Part shown: in pieces, positions 35,945-44,584 of the stretch
Layout: every line of letters starts with the position of its first letter
Position numbering within the stretch: position 1 is the stretch's first letter
Notes under the pieces: model-generated
Seen by the model: the letters and a program-made list of their open reading frames with translations, nothing else
What the model was told of the DNA's origin: nothing
Databases searched by the model: none
Program-made: the position numbers and the translations under genes
Assembly: GCA_015062285.1 (NCBI GenBank)
Contig: SUUY01000006.1
Location: 1-64,000, forward strand
Length of the DNA stretch: 64,000 nucleotides
Reading direction: 5' to 3'
Origin: Alphaproteobacteria bacterium
GTDB taxonomy: Bacteria > Pseudomonadota > Alphaproteobacteria > RF32 > CAG-239

Positions 35945-36823
35945 TTAACGGCATGCAAGAGCATAATTTACTTTCATGAAGCCACTTTCATCAACAAAAA
36001 CAGCCATAGGATTGTGATATGCTACATCTTGAGCCAAAAGACCGATTTGAGGTATATTATCACCCTTATAGGTATATAAATATACCGGCAATCCATTATA
36101 CAAACGACCAACTTCTACAATATTTTGCTTAAGATCTTCATCTGAAAACATTGATGCCAGTTTTGCAACAGATGTTAAGGCTGACATACCGCTGCTTAGT
36201 CTGGCATCTTCGTTCATTGTCTTGTTTTGAGCTATGCGACTATCAATTTTATTGGCAATACTATATTTATCCATAGCAACATCATATCCGCTTTGAGTAT
36301 TTTGCAACAATGATGATATTTCCGATATAGGAAGCATACGAGCTGAATTTTGGAAATTTCCGGCAGCAATTTGATTGCTGAGATTATTGGAATAAGCATT
36401 TTGACCGGCAGAAATGCTATCAAATGCAGCTTGTACATAAGCATTATTTTGTTGGGCCATAAGATTGTTCATTGCCGAATTATAAGCCTCACTTCCGGGG
36501 CTGATACCTTGATTTTGCAATCTGGTTTCAAGCTGACGTTGCTGAGATTCAAATTGCGGGGCAATTTTGCTTACGGCATTTTGATATGTTGCATTTTCAA
36601 TTCTTTTGGCTTCATCATCAGATACATTTACAGAATAAATATAATCCGGACGTTCTGAGAGTTGTGAACTTAGTTGGTTTCCTAAGCTTGCCATATTTTT
36701 ATATGCATTATCTGCTTGTGAAGTGTCATATTCGTTGAGATATTTTAATATGTCTTTTTCTGATCCGTAAGCACTGGTAGAATTGTTGCCGACACCCATA
36801 AATTTTCCGATACTTTTTGCCAT
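35945..36823 (-). CDS. phage virion protein with S74-type (intramolecular chaperone-like) C-terminus
   Basis: A 292-aa protein. A Gln/Asn-rich helical N-terminal two thirds precedes a C-terminal domain of ~65 residues with SDEDLKQNIVEVGRLYNGL, PVYLYTYKGD, IGLLAQDV and VNYALA. This follows the endosialidase-type (S74) chaperone pattern D-x-LK-x-NI...G...Y-x-Y-x-G...G-x-AQ-x-V. Such domains trimerise fibres and often cleave themselves off. AAGGAG precedes the start. The helical part may be an ejection or tail-needle-type protein. Confidence 0.65.
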   Translation of the reverse strand: MAKSIGKFMGVGNNSTSAYGSEKDILKYLNEYDTSQADNAYKNMASLGNQLSSQLSERPDYIYSVNVSDDEAKRIENATYQNAVSKIAPQFESQQRQLETRLQNQGISPGSEAYNSAMNNLMAQQNNAYVQAAFDSISAGQNAYSNNLSNQIAAGNFQNSARMLPISEISSLLQNTQSGYDVAMDKYSIANKIDSRIAQNKTMNEDARLSSGMSALTSVAKLASMFSDEDLKQNIVEVGRLYNGLPVYLYTYKGDNIPQIGLLAQDVAYHNPMAVFVDESGFMKVNYALACR

Positions 36824-36837
36824 TTTTTTCTCCTTAA

Positions 36838-37269
36838 TTACAAATTAAATTCTTCTTTTAGTATTCCCATAATGATAATATCTTCGTTGTTATCACCATA
36901 TTTTCTTAAGATTCCTTCGGGTTTAAAACCCAGTTTCAATGCCAATTTTTGACATTTGTCATTGGCTTTACTTGTCATTATGCTAATTCGTTTGCATTGA
37001 TAAAAATCAAATGCCAGCAGAAACATAAATTTTAAGATACGTTTGTTGCACCATTTTTTATCTGTGGTATATAGTGTCCACCATACGTCTTTACCAAAAC
37101 GAAGATTGTGGTATATCAATCCTCCGATTAATCTTCCGTTATGTACAAATCCGATGGTTTGATGTGCTCCAATCCAATCTGTATCGATATTTAGTCCTTT
37201 GCATATCCAACGGGTTATTGCTCCGGAGGAATCTCCGATAATCTTACAATATGTTACTTCCTTGCTCAT
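36838..37269 (-). CDS. GNAT N-acetyltransferase within the tail operon
   Basis: A 143-aa GNAT-fold protein. The acetyl-CoA region is represented by RILKFMFLLAFDF and the C-terminal LALKLGFKPEGILRKYG pattern. Phages often carry a GNAT gene here, but the target is unknown; modification of a host or virion protein is possible. Start 37269 follows AGGA by 7 nt and overlaps the 3' end of the tail-hub gene by 26 bp. Confidence 0.75.
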   Translation of the reverse strand: MSKEVTYCKIIGDSSGAITRWICKGLNIDTDWIGAHQTIGFVHNGRLIGGLIYHNLRFGKDVWWTLYTTDKKWCNKRILKFMFLLAFDFYQCKRISIMTSKANDKCQKLALKLGFKPEGILRKYGDNNEDIIIMGILKEEFNL

Positions 37270-38797
37270 ATCTGAATCCTGTATCAAACCATTCTATAAT
37301 ATTTCCTTTGGTTTTGGTCTTAAACACCACACTGGCCTTAAAACCTGTGGCTGAATTTCCGATCCATTGGTTGCGGATTTTGCCTTTTAAGGTGGCCCAT
37401 TTGGTGCCGATAGGTCTTTTTAAGCATGACCAACCGGCATTTTCCCATTTGGTGATTCCTCCCGACCCAATAGTCTCGGCATAAGATACTTTGCGTTCTT
37501 CAAAATCCATATTGGTATAAACAACCAAAGCATATTTAGTTGATGATTTAGTTCGAGGATTTATCAGTTGAATGCGTTTCAGATTTGGATTTCCCAAATT
37601 TGAAAATGCTTGTTCTACAACTCCGCAGATGTGTGCTCCATTATCAGAATATCCTTCATCAAACAAAAACACTCCATTATCGCCGCCAAAATATATTCTG
37701 TCGCCAAAGCTTCCCCAGCAAAATGACCTGATGCCGGTAAACCTGCACCAAGATCCACCATTGAGGTTTACAACATGCTGCTCAAATTGTTGAGATACCG
37801 GAACATTAAAAATGGCGTATCCGCCTCTTCCATATATAATTCCTTGCCAGCCAGATTTATTTTTGCCGTTTTTGGTGCGTTCTAAAACCAATCCTCTGAT
37901 TTTATCTGAAAAAGAAATTTGCGAAGCGTTGGCTTTGTCTTGTGACAATGCTTTAGAAAGCGGAACATATCCGTCTTCGGAAATAATCACAACATCACCC
38001 TGATATTGTAAGGTACAACGATATCCTATCGGACGGCTCATTTGATAAACACCTTTTAAAAACCAATCATCAGAGTTTGACGGATCATTACCGCTGTATA
38101 CCGCAACTTCACCTTTTGATGTTATAAATACCGTTAGGTCATCAACCCCTTGGCCGCCGTCTTGAGTCCAAGAAGCAACAGATATAAGCTCCCCGCCACA
38201 CTGAAAAATCGAACTCATGTCAAGTTTTGTAAGAGTTCCTTGTACTTCTCCAACTCCTTGTGAATACCATACTGAAAGAGATCCTTTTTCAACAAAGAAA
38301 AGTCTTTGTTTACTTACGGCAACATTAATTAATTTTTCAGCATGAAGATTATCTCCTTCAAAAGCAGCATCACACCAACAATCTTGTTCATTTTCATCAA
38401 TATAAAAAGTCTGAGGTTTATCTTGCCCGTTTACCAATATCAGACGATTGCGAAACTGAATATATTGCCATTGATTATTGCCAAAACCATCTTTGATTTT
38501 TTTGATATTGTTTTTGCTGGTTATATCCCAAACATTTCCACCGCCAAAAGCAAAAAAACGATTGAATGCCGGACGAGAATATTCAGCCAAAGTTAATATC
38601 TTATAATCGAGGTTGGCATATGTAATATAGCCTTTGCGTAGGCTTACTTTAGTATCACTCGGCAAATAATTATCCATTACAACGGCATCAATTTCTGACA
38701 TTGTATCCAAACTGTCCCGAGCATTCAGTCCGCCGGTTGGTGCCGGAAGTGTATAGTTGGCTGAATTATTATTACGATTAGTTACTTTTTGCCGCAT
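37244..38797 (-). CDS. phage tail hub/nozzle protein
   Basis: A 517-aa, mainly beta protein. The N-terminus LPAPTGGLNARDSLDTMSEI and a series of Gly/aromatic beta segments (PQTFYIDENEQDCW, VFLFDEGYSDN) are typical of podovirus nozzle/hub proteins that close the portal channel, P22 gp10-like in role. GGAGTT lies 6 nt before the ATG. It overlaps the adaptor gene by 20 bp. Confidence 0.65.
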   Translation of the reverse strand: MRQKVTNRNNNSANYTLPAPTGGLNARDSLDTMSEIDAVVMDNYLPSDTKVSLRKGYITYANLDYKILTLAEYSRPAFNRFFAFGGGNVWDITSKNNIKKIKDGFGNNQWQYIQFRNRLILVNGQDKPQTFYIDENEQDCWCDAAFEGDNLHAEKLINVAVSKQRLFFVEKGSLSVWYSQGVGEVQGTLTKLDMSSIFQCGGELISVASWTQDGGQGVDDLTVFITSKGEVAVYSGNDPSNSDDWFLKGVYQMSRPIGYRCTLQYQGDVVIISEDGYVPLSKALSQDKANASQISFSDKIRGLVLERTKNGKNKSGWQGIIYGRGGYAIFNVPVSQQFEQHVVNLNGGSWCRFTGIRSFCWGSFGDRIYFGGDNGVFLFDEGYSDNGAHICGVVEQAFSNLGNPNLKRIQLINPRTKSSTKYALVVYTNMDFEERKVSYAETIGSGGITKWENAGWSCLKRPIGTKWATLKGKIRNQWIGNSATGFKASVVFKTKTKGNIIEWFDTGFRYEQGSNIL

Positions 38798-39497
38798 TGA
38801 TTGTAACTCCCCAAAAATCTTGTTCTAAATCACAGCCACACAGTAGAATATCTTTTGTTGCCAAACCCGTGGCAAATCGGCTCTTTACTTCACGCTCATA
38901 TTCATTATATTCTTCTTCATAGGGCATTCCGTTGCGACGATACCACCGCCATACAATCCCTTTTTTTACTAAAAATTCATCAAATATCGGAATATCGGTA
39001 TTTTTTGTAAGAACAGATTTTTCTTCACCTAAAGCCTTTTTAGATCCATCAAACACAATATTTGACGATCTGTATTGAAAAACAATTTTTAAATTACCGT
39101 TCGGGGGAGTTAAAAATTTTATCATACCGTTTTGAATTTTGAACTTGAGGTTTAGAGACGGACAATGAAAATATTTTTCTCGCATCCATTGTTCGGGAGT
39201 TATTGATCCGATAATTTTTTCTGCCGTATCTTTGATATAAACCGTGTTATTAATCAGACAATAAAAATCAGGACAATATTCTTTGAGCCAATAGCAACTT
39301 TTTCCCTGAATCGTGTAAATTTGACCTTCTTTGGTAAGTTCTTGCCAATCACCATAGCGAAGTAAGCTGTCTAAGGTATCTTTGGCTACACTTAAAAAAA
39401 TAGCCTCCTGTTGACTATCCTCATTAAACAAGTCTGCCGGTTTTTGAGTGGCTACCAAACTGGCAGCTTCTTGACATATTTCTAAAATATTTTTCAT
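38778..39497 (-). CDS. phage head-tail adaptor protein
   Basis: A 239-aa protein located between the capsid block and the tail hub. The N-terminal helical region (DTLDSLLRYGDWQELTKEG) and the C-terminal RYR-type end with EFLVKKGIVWRWYRRNG match the pattern of podovirus adaptor proteins (gp11/tubular-A-like). Function inferred from this pattern and its conserved position. Confidence 0.6.
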   Translation of the reverse strand: MKNILEICQEAASLVATQKPADLFNEDSQQEAIFLSVAKDTLDSLLRYGDWQELTKEGQIYTIQGKSCYWLKEYCPDFYCLINNTVYIKDTAEKIIGSITPEQWMREKYFHCPSLNLKFKIQNGMIKFLTPPNGNLKIVFQYRSSNIVFDGSKKALGEEKSVLTKNTDIPIFDEFLVKKGIVWRWYRRNGMPYEEEYNEYEREVKSRFATGLATKDILLCGCDLEQDFWGVTINAAKSN

Positions 39498-39499
39498 TC

Positions 39500-40054
39500 T
39501 CAGTTTCCTCTTTTATGTAGGGCTTTTCGCAAACGATAAATTTCTTCTTCCTGTTGTTTTAAACGATATTGGTATTGTTCTTCTTTTTGATGCCAATCAG
39601 CAATTTGTTTGTTTCCGGATGCTTGTTCGGCAAATTTTTGTGCAAGCTTTTGCTCTTTGGATATGCCCAATGATTGGGCTTTTTCTTGGCTCAAATTTGC
39701 TAATGCTTCTACCGTAAAAATGCCCCTCACCTTTAGAGTGTCTATCTCTGCCAGTGACAAAAACGCAAACTGCTCCAACGGTGTACCTTCTGCCACTTGC
39801 TTTTTAGAAAGCAGATAACGTGCATACTCTTGCGGAAAACGCTTTTTTTTGTCCTCGTTTGCCGGTTGATCAAAAACTTCAGAATTGTTATCTTTAATTC
39901 TGATTTTGCAAAAACAGACATTTTTAAATATAGGAAATCCTTGTGCATCTATATCATCTGTTTTGATACTTCTATCATAAAACCGGGCACTTACACCTTC
40001 CTCGGTTGAGTGATTTTTGGTCAAGCTTTCAAATGCCGAAAAATCTATATCCAT
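39500..40054 (-). CDS. phage structural protein with C-terminal coiled coil
   Basis: A 184-aa protein directly downstream of the major capsid gene. The N-terminal ~75 residues are beta-rich. The middle has a helix-hairpin-like segment (EIDTLKVRGIFTVEALANLS). The C-terminal 40 residues form a charged coiled coil. The start at 40054 follows AAGGAGAG; a longer frame would run through the terminator at 40080. The role is unknown, possibly a head-completion protein. Confidence 0.6.
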   Translation of the reverse strand: MDIDFSAFESLTKNHSTEEGVSARFYDRSIKTDDIDAQGFPIFKNVCFCKIRIKDNNSEVFDQPANEDKKKRFPQEYARYLLSKKQVAEGTPLEQFAFLSLAEIDTLKVRGIFTVEALANLSQEKAQSLGISKEQKLAQKFAEQASGNKQIADWHQKEEQYQYRLKQQEEEIYRLRKALHKRGN

Positions 40055-40079
40055 AGCCAATCTCTCCTTTGTAAATGAA

Positions 40080-40105
40080 AGCCCTCTCAAAAAATTGAGA
40101 GGGCT
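40080..40105 (-). terminator. terminator after the major capsid gene
   Basis: The perfect 11-bp stem AGCCCTCTCAA/TTGAGAGGGCT with a 4-nt loop is followed on the minus strand by a short T-rich tail. It may set capsid transcript levels above those of downstream genes. Confidence 0.7.
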
Positions 40106-40122
40106 CATGTTTATATAATATA

Positions 40123-41097
40123 TTATTCAGCAGTTTTGTTGATCAAAACACCTTGAAGTGCTGCATTAGACATTGTCATATTGCCGGCCCAACCGATGAT
40201 TTTGTATAAGGCATCTTGGTTTACGGCCATACGCTCACCACCAATAACTTTCATGTTGCGATCTTTGTGATGACGCAAGTAAATATAATCTGTATTTAAG
40301 AAATAGATTTTATCTTCCGGACAATTTCCGCCTTGTCCGCCATCACAAATAAGATCAGCACCTTTGAATCTGATAGTTGTAAAACCGGCTTCGGCAAGCT
40401 TATTATCTGCATAGCGCTGTTGCGGAAGCAATGTTGATTCGTACATTCCATAAATATTATTTCCACATACAATCAAGTCGGGTTTATCGGTACCGCGGCA
40501 CAATGACATATACATTTTATCCATTGCGGAATGAATATTATCTGCACTCAGAGCCTCTGACATTTGTGTAGACTTGTTACGCCAAAATTCGTTACCGGTT
40601 GCTGCACGGTCAATTCCGCCAACAACACCGGTTGAAGGACTATCTGCCACTAACAAAGCAAGACCGCCAATCTCTTTACCGGACGATCCGGTTCCGTCGC
40701 CATATACAGCCGCTGACATTTTGTTGCCCATGGTTTTGATTGCATTTTCAACACGTTTTTCAAACAAATCCAAAACCTGTTCTTTGCCGGCATTTTTGAG
40801 CAGGTCTTCACCTGAAATAGCAACCGGAACGGCACAAAGTTTAAGGCTATATTCAGCAGCAGTAAAAAGCTGTTTTGGTGTGTAGCTAATGGTATCATAT
40901 CCGGAATACCATGTCATATCTCCCTCTCCATATTCCAGTTCTTCAACAATTTTTGAACCACCAGAAACCGGACGAATTTTGCCTTTTGATTTAAGACGAT
41001 TGAGCAGTGCATTGTTGGTGCTCATATTGTCAGCCAACTTACCTGCTCTTGATGTTAAGGTAGTGGTTAATACATCATCAAAATTAATATTTCCCAT
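40123..41097 (-). CDS. phage major capsid protein
   Basis: A 324-aa protein of the HK97-fold group found in BPP-1-like podoviruses. The N-terminus has the pattern TTTLTSRAGKLADNMSTNNALL, then GGSKIVEELEYGEG and MTWYSGYDTISYTP. Long helices and a C-terminal DRNMKVIGGERMAVNQDAL follow. AAGGA precedes the start. It lies just downstream of the scaffold gene, as expected. Confidence 0.85.
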   Translation of the reverse strand: MGNINFDDVLTTTLTSRAGKLADNMSTNNALLNRLKSKGKIRPVSGGSKIVEELEYGEGDMTWYSGYDTISYTPKQLFTAAEYSLKLCAVPVAISGEDLLKNAGKEQVLDLFEKRVENAIKTMGNKMSAAVYGDGTGSSGKEIGGLALLVADSPSTGVVGGIDRAATGNEFWRNKSTQMSEALSADNIHSAMDKMYMSLCRGTDKPDLIVCGNNIYGMYESTLLPQQRYADNKLAEAGFTTIRFKGADLICDGGQGGNCPEDKIYFLNTDYIYLRHHKDRNMKVIGGERMAVNQDALYKIIGWAGNMTMSNAALQGVLINKTAE

Positions 41098-41131
41098 TTG
41101 TGTAAATTCCTTTTTTTATGTAGTTAAAATA

Positions 41132-41821
41132 TCAGTTATCATATTCGGCCATTTTCATTTCCAAAACTTCTCGGGTTGAAAGCTTGGAAAGATCTTTGGT
41201 CGGATTTTTTCCTTTGAGAGCAAACGAAGCTTCGTGAGCTTTTTTGCTTTCGGCAATTTGCATGGCATCTTTTGCTTGAGCTTTGTATTCAGATACAAAA
41301 CAGTCAAATTTTTGACTTAATTCATTTAGACATTCCTGAAGTTTTAATAAATCTTCCGTGGGCGATGCTACCGAATCTAAAGACACATCATAGGCCTTGG
41401 CCAAAATGTGCAATGTTTCAGCCGGATTTGTTTCTAGCGAATCATCTATTTTTGCCATGGTTTCGACCCAATCTTTAGCTTGCTTTATGCCCAATTTTCC
41501 TAAACGTTCGGAACGATCGGCATAAAACTCATCAAGCCATTGGTGTCGATTAAGTTCATTATTCAGGCGAGAAAAACCACGTTCAATTTCACTTTCTCTT
41601 TCGTGCAAATATTTTCGCATTTCAGGTGAAAGAGACTTAAACTGTTCGGCAAACTCCTTTTTAAAAGAACGAGGAGCGATCAAATATTTTTCTTCTTGAT
41701 CGCCCCTTGCTTCTATCATTGCTCCTGAATTTTTTGTTATTTTATTTTTTTTGTGTTCGAGTGCATTTTTAGCAGCTCGTTCATATTGACGTTCGAGTTC
41801 TTCTCTTATTTCATTGCTCAT
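41132..41821 (-). CDS. phage scaffolding protein
   Basis: A 229-aa, highly charged, almost entirely helical protein immediately upstream of the capsid gene. The segment LSPEMRKYLHERESEIERGF and the later TNPAETLHILAKAYDV match podovirus scaffolds. Its ATG overlaps the stop of the 74-aa gene (ATGA), which fixes the start. A KLSTREVLEMKM-type basic C-terminus may bind capsid. Confidence 0.72.
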   Translation of the reverse strand: MSNEIREELERQYERAAKNALEHKKNKITKNSGAMIEARGDQEEKYLIAPRSFKKEFAEQFKSLSPEMRKYLHERESEIERGFSRLNNELNRHQWLDEFYADRSERLGKLGIKQAKDWVETMAKIDDSLETNPAETLHILAKAYDVSLDSVASPTEDLLKLQECLNELSQKFDCFVSEYKAQAKDAMQIAESKKAHEASFALKGKNPTKDLSKLSTREVLEMKMAEYDN

Positions 41822-42042
41822 TTCCAAATACTCCTTTTATAATTGTGAATGAAGTCAGAAAAAAGTTCTTTTCTCTGAGCTTTTTCATTATTCCTACGCC
41901 TTGATTTCAAATAGGTTTCAGAATAATCGCTTGTAAGAGACAAATCATTGTCTCGTAAATATTTATCGAGTTGCCGGTTTGAAGTCACCTCAGACCCGTC
42001 AGGCAGCTTTAGGCTGTCTGTCCATTCTCTTGTGAAATACAT
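41818..42042 (-). CDS. small phage protein of unknown function
   Basis: A 74-aa charged soluble protein (MYFTREWTDSLKLPDG start, RRRNNEKAQRK near 49-59) that I do not recognise. It is translationally coupled to the scaffold gene through a 4-bp overlap. Its ribosome-binding site (AAGAAAGAAC) sits directly behind the terminator at 42063-42094. Confidence 0.6.
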   Translation of the reverse strand: MYFTREWTDSLKLPDGSEVTSNRQLDKYLRDNDLSLTSDYSETYLKSRRRNNEKAQRKELFSDFIHNYKRSIWK

Positions 42043-42062
42043 AGATTGTTCTTTCTTGATGT

Positions 42063-42094
42063 AAAAAAACCCGAGGGACTAGCCTCGGGTTTTA
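42063..42094 (-). terminator. cassette-border terminator a
   Basis: CCCGAGG, a 6-nt loop and CCTCGGG are followed on the minus strand by T7 and then TACATCAAGAAAG. It is one of four related terminator plus ribosome-binding-site modules in the prophage. Confidence 0.85.
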
Positions 42095-42097
42095 GTT

Positions 42098-42634
42098 TTA
42101 TTTGTAACCGTTGTCATAATTTCGTTTTCGTATTTTGGCATTGCGAATAACTATGAAAGTCATAACTAAAGCTAAAATACTAAAAAAAATTGGTCCTTTC
42201 CAATTTTTAGGATAGTAAATAAACCACATTACGATTGCGTAAAAATGAAAAAAAATAATGGTAATCCACCCCGGAATAAACATAAATTTCCACCAAGGTT
42301 TGCCTCGCATATCTCTCTTACTGAAATATTCTTGGTCATCTTCTTCTGAGGCTTCATCATACCATAGCTTTAAGTGTTCTTGTCCTTGCGGGATAACCTC
42401 TGATATCTTGACAATTGCACATAATACAAGTGATGCTATCAATATTGAATTGGCAATTTGCTCGTCACTTAATTTTGATAAATTAAATACCAAAACAACT
42501 GTTATGATACAGGCGATAAAATTATTCAGAACATATAATCCATATCGGGAAAATACTCGCCCCAGCAAAGGACGAGTGATTAAACTCACAAAAAATGCTC
42601 CCAATTGGGTTATTAATGTTCGTAATGCTTGCAT
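42098..42634 (-). CDS. moron membrane protein, about four helices
   Basis: A 178-aa inner-membrane protein with predicted helices near residues 5-22, 30-50, 60-80 and 120-165 and a charged cytoplasmic loop (YDEASEEDDQEYFSKRD near 92-108). I do not recognise it. It has its own promoter (TTGACA-N17-TATTTT) and its own terminator. This independence from the phage late operon is typical of moron genes expressed in the lysogen, often for superinfection exclusion or host fitness. Confidence 0.65.
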   Translation of the reverse strand: MQALRTLITQLGAFFVSLITRPLLGRVFSRYGLYVLNNFIACIITVVLVFNLSKLSDEQIANSILIASLVLCAIVKISEVIPQGQEHLKLWYDEASEEDDQEYFSKRDMRGKPWWKFMFIPGWITIIFFHFYAIVMWFIYYPKNWKGPIFFSILALVMTFIVIRNAKIRKRNYDNGYK

Positions 42635-42664
42635 AACTTATTTTCTTCCGGTTCCAATATCAAA

Positions 42665-42693
42665 AAAATACCAAAACTCATAAATTATGTCAA
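42665..42693 (-). promoter_or_regulatory. promoter of moron cassette A
   Basis: On the minus strand a perfect -35 TTGACA (42693-42688), a 17-bp spacer and -10 TATTTT (42670-42665) lie 31 bp before the membrane protein start. Confidence 0.65.
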
Positions 42694-42724
42694 TCAATCA
42701 ATTTACATACATTTATTTAGGTGT

Positions 42725-42770
42725 TGCTCCTTTCTTGATGTAAAAAAAAACCCGAGGAATTATCCTCGGG
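42725..42770 (-). terminator. cassette-border terminator b with orphan ribosome-binding site
   Basis: CCCGAGGA/TCCTCGGG with a 4-nt loop and T9 is followed by ACATCAAGAAAGGAGCAACA. No gene starts after this ribosome-binding site, only a 4-codon frame, so the gene it once served was replaced by cassette A. The region matches 49001-49045 almost base for base. Confidence 0.85.
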
Positions 42771-42780
42771 TAGCTATTGC

Positions 42781-43338
42781 TTAGTTGTTTGATAAGTTAT
42801 TTTGATCTTCTCGCCATTTAATTTTACGAAGCACATAAAGTTCATCATATGTATATTTATACAAACAAATTTGTCTGGTATACTCTTGAGTGTATCTTAA
42901 ACAAATGTCAGTAATATTCTTATGCCAATTCTCATAACTGTATTTCCAATTATTTTGTTTTTCTAGGCTTTGGTAGTATAACTTAATTTCATTTTGAAAT
43001 CTGCTCACCATATTTGATAAACACAATACATCATTTTTACAGCTGTTTTTAATATCGTAATATTCATCGGTATCAAAAGAATAATTATCAATTTTTATTT
43101 TAGGAATAGTATAAAAGATATTTAGCCATACCAAAAATATACCCCATATAACTATCTTGAAAAATTTTGGAACAAAACAACCAACTAATGAAACCAATAT
43201 AAATAATCCTATAAGCCTATAATACTCAAATTGCAAATATTTATCTGCTGTGGTAAATACTATGCTACACAATAAGATAAGTGCTACAATCCATACTATG
43301 AATAATAACCTTTGATATTTTTTATTGTGCAATGTCAT
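42781..43338 (-). CDS. cassette B membrane protein 2
   Basis: A 185-aa protein with two or three N-terminal transmembrane segments (about residues 10-30 and 40-78) and a ~105-residue C-terminal domain containing four Cys (SCKNDVLCLSN, ITDICLRY, ICLYKYTYDEL). The domain probably lies in the periplasm. GAAGGAAAA precedes the ATG, which overlaps the upstream gene by 17 bp. I do not recognise it. The Cys-x-pattern domain recalls the other cassette proteins. Confidence 0.6.
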   Translation of the reverse strand: MTLHNKKYQRLLFIVWIVALILLCSIVFTTADKYLQFEYYRLIGLFILVSLVGCFVPKFFKIVIWGIFLVWLNIFYTIPKIKIDNYSFDTDEYYDIKNSCKNDVLCLSNMVSRFQNEIKLYYQSLEKQNNWKYSYENWHKNITDICLRYTQEYTRQICLYKYTYDELYVLRKIKWREDQNNLSNN

Positions 43339-43873
43339 CTGTTTTTCCTTCAGATATCAACCAGTTATAATAACATTGTTTTTCTCTAACATTGTTTTCT
43401 TTACTCTGAGCATATGTATATGTTTTTTTGTGGCATAATTCTTTTCCTATTTTTTTATATATAATATTATGAGTATCTACTTTATGAATTGCCATATCAT
43501 AACAAATTTCTTTATTTTTATTTTCATATATACACAAAGTAAGTTCTTCATCATGACCTAATATTTTAGTTTGTACCATAAATATTATCTGATATTTTAG
43601 AGGTAAAAACAAATTGGCAATAATTATTATAACCATAATTGGAACTATAATTAATATCAGTTTGCGAGAAAGGTAGATTTCCAGCAAAAAAACAATGATT
43701 GACATTGCACATATAATTATGATGAAACCAGCCCACCTATTATCTATCGTTACAAAATCATAATTTCCTTGTATGAAATCGGATAATAAAAATATTGAAA
43801 ACGAAAATACGATGGTAATAGCTGCTAAAGACAACCATAATATATTACTAAAAACAGAAAATATCATCTTCAT
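43322..43873 (-). CDS. cassette B membrane protein 1
   Basis: A 183-aa protein with about four N-terminal transmembrane segments up to residue ~95 and a C-terminal ~85-residue domain with four Cys (LTLCIYENKNKEICYD, ELCHKK, KQCYYNWLISEGK). It has the same overall layout as its overlapping downstream partner. I do not recognise it. TGAGG lies 6 nt before the start. The two genes probably act together. Confidence 0.6.
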   Translation of the reverse strand: MKMIFSVFSNILWLSLAAITIVFSFSIFLLSDFIQGNYDFVTIDNRWAGFIIIICAMSIIVFLLEIYLSRKLILIIVPIMVIIIIANLFLPLKYQIIFMVQTKILGHDEELTLCIYENKNKEICYDMAIHKVDTHNIIYKKIGKELCHKKTYTYAQSKENNVREKQCYYNWLISEGKTDDIAQ

Positions 43874-43924
43874 ATAAACCTCAGAATGATATTATATAAT
43901 TATAATTTAATTTTACAATAGATT

Positions 43925-44362
43925 TTACCTTCTTAGGTAGCGAGGATAAATTTTTGAAATTAAATCATCACAATCATCATCGGGATTATTATATCCTAAA
44001 TATAATCCTCTACCATCTGCATATAAATCTTTTGCACTATCAACTAAAATATCTGCCAGACTTTGATATTTGTTATTACCCTTTATGTAGTCTCCGGTTT
44101 TGTTGACAATATCATTAATTTCTTTTCCCACACCCATTGCGGCAATGGTTGCGGCTCCTACCAAACCCGATTTTGCACCTTCACAGCTTATGTATGCATG
44201 TTTATATTTATCATTATTAATTGTATTATCTTGATTAAGCGGGGTTTGGATATCAGTATCCGGAATTATGGCATCATCATAAACTTGTCTTAGCCATTCT
44301 CTACGTTTTTTTTGTTCTTCTTCATCTTCTCCCCACATGTTTGTATAGCGGTTGTCTCTCAT
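43925..44362 (-). CDS. cassette B soluble protein with shared N-terminal tag
   Basis: A 145-aa protein. The first ~23 residues (MRDNRYTNMWGEDEEEQKKR) are nearly identical to those of the frame-changed gene at 48699-48997, as is the ribosome-binding-site region. The remainder differs and includes a hydrophobic Gly/Ala stretch (GLVAAATIAAMGVG-like, about 62-75) and a C-terminal Cys and Arg-rich end (YPRYLRR). No family is recognised. It lies 52 bp before the two membrane protein genes. Confidence 0.6.
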   Translation of the reverse strand: MRDNRYTNMWGEDEEEQKKRREWLRQVYDDAIIPDTDIQTPLNQDNTINNDKYKHAYISCEGAKSGLVGAATIAAMGVGKEINDIVNKTGDYIKGNNKYQSLADILVDSAKDLYADGRGLYLGYNNPDDDCDDLISKIYPRYLRR

Positions 44363-44377
44363 TTGTTGCTCCTTTTG

Positions 44378-44581
44378 TTATACAAATTCTACCATGATCT
44401 GTTTGTAAGTTTCCGCGTCTCCGGTTTTGTTTTTATTTTTATCTCCCAACAAAGCCAAAACCTTAGCTTTGCCCAAAGATGCAGAAATTGCCGCCGTAGC
44501 AGATTCATTACGAACGGCAATAGTTCTGGCTTCTTCCAACTCTTCTAAAATGTCTTCGAGGGTCAACTTCTTTTTGGGCAT
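44378..44581 (-). CDS. small phage protein, possible small-terminase-like
   Basis: A 67-aa helical protein. LEDILEELEEARTIAVRNES followed by ATAAISASLGKAKVLALLG resembles the C-terminal helices of some terminase small subunits. It lies 3 bp after the portal gene. It is too short for a complete small terminase, so it may be a fragment or an unrelated packaging or head protein. Confidence 0.5.
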   Translation of the reverse strand: MPKKKLTLEDILEELEEARTIAVRNESATAAISASLGKAKVLALLGDKNKNKTGDAETYKQIMVEFV

Positions 44582-44584
44582 ATC

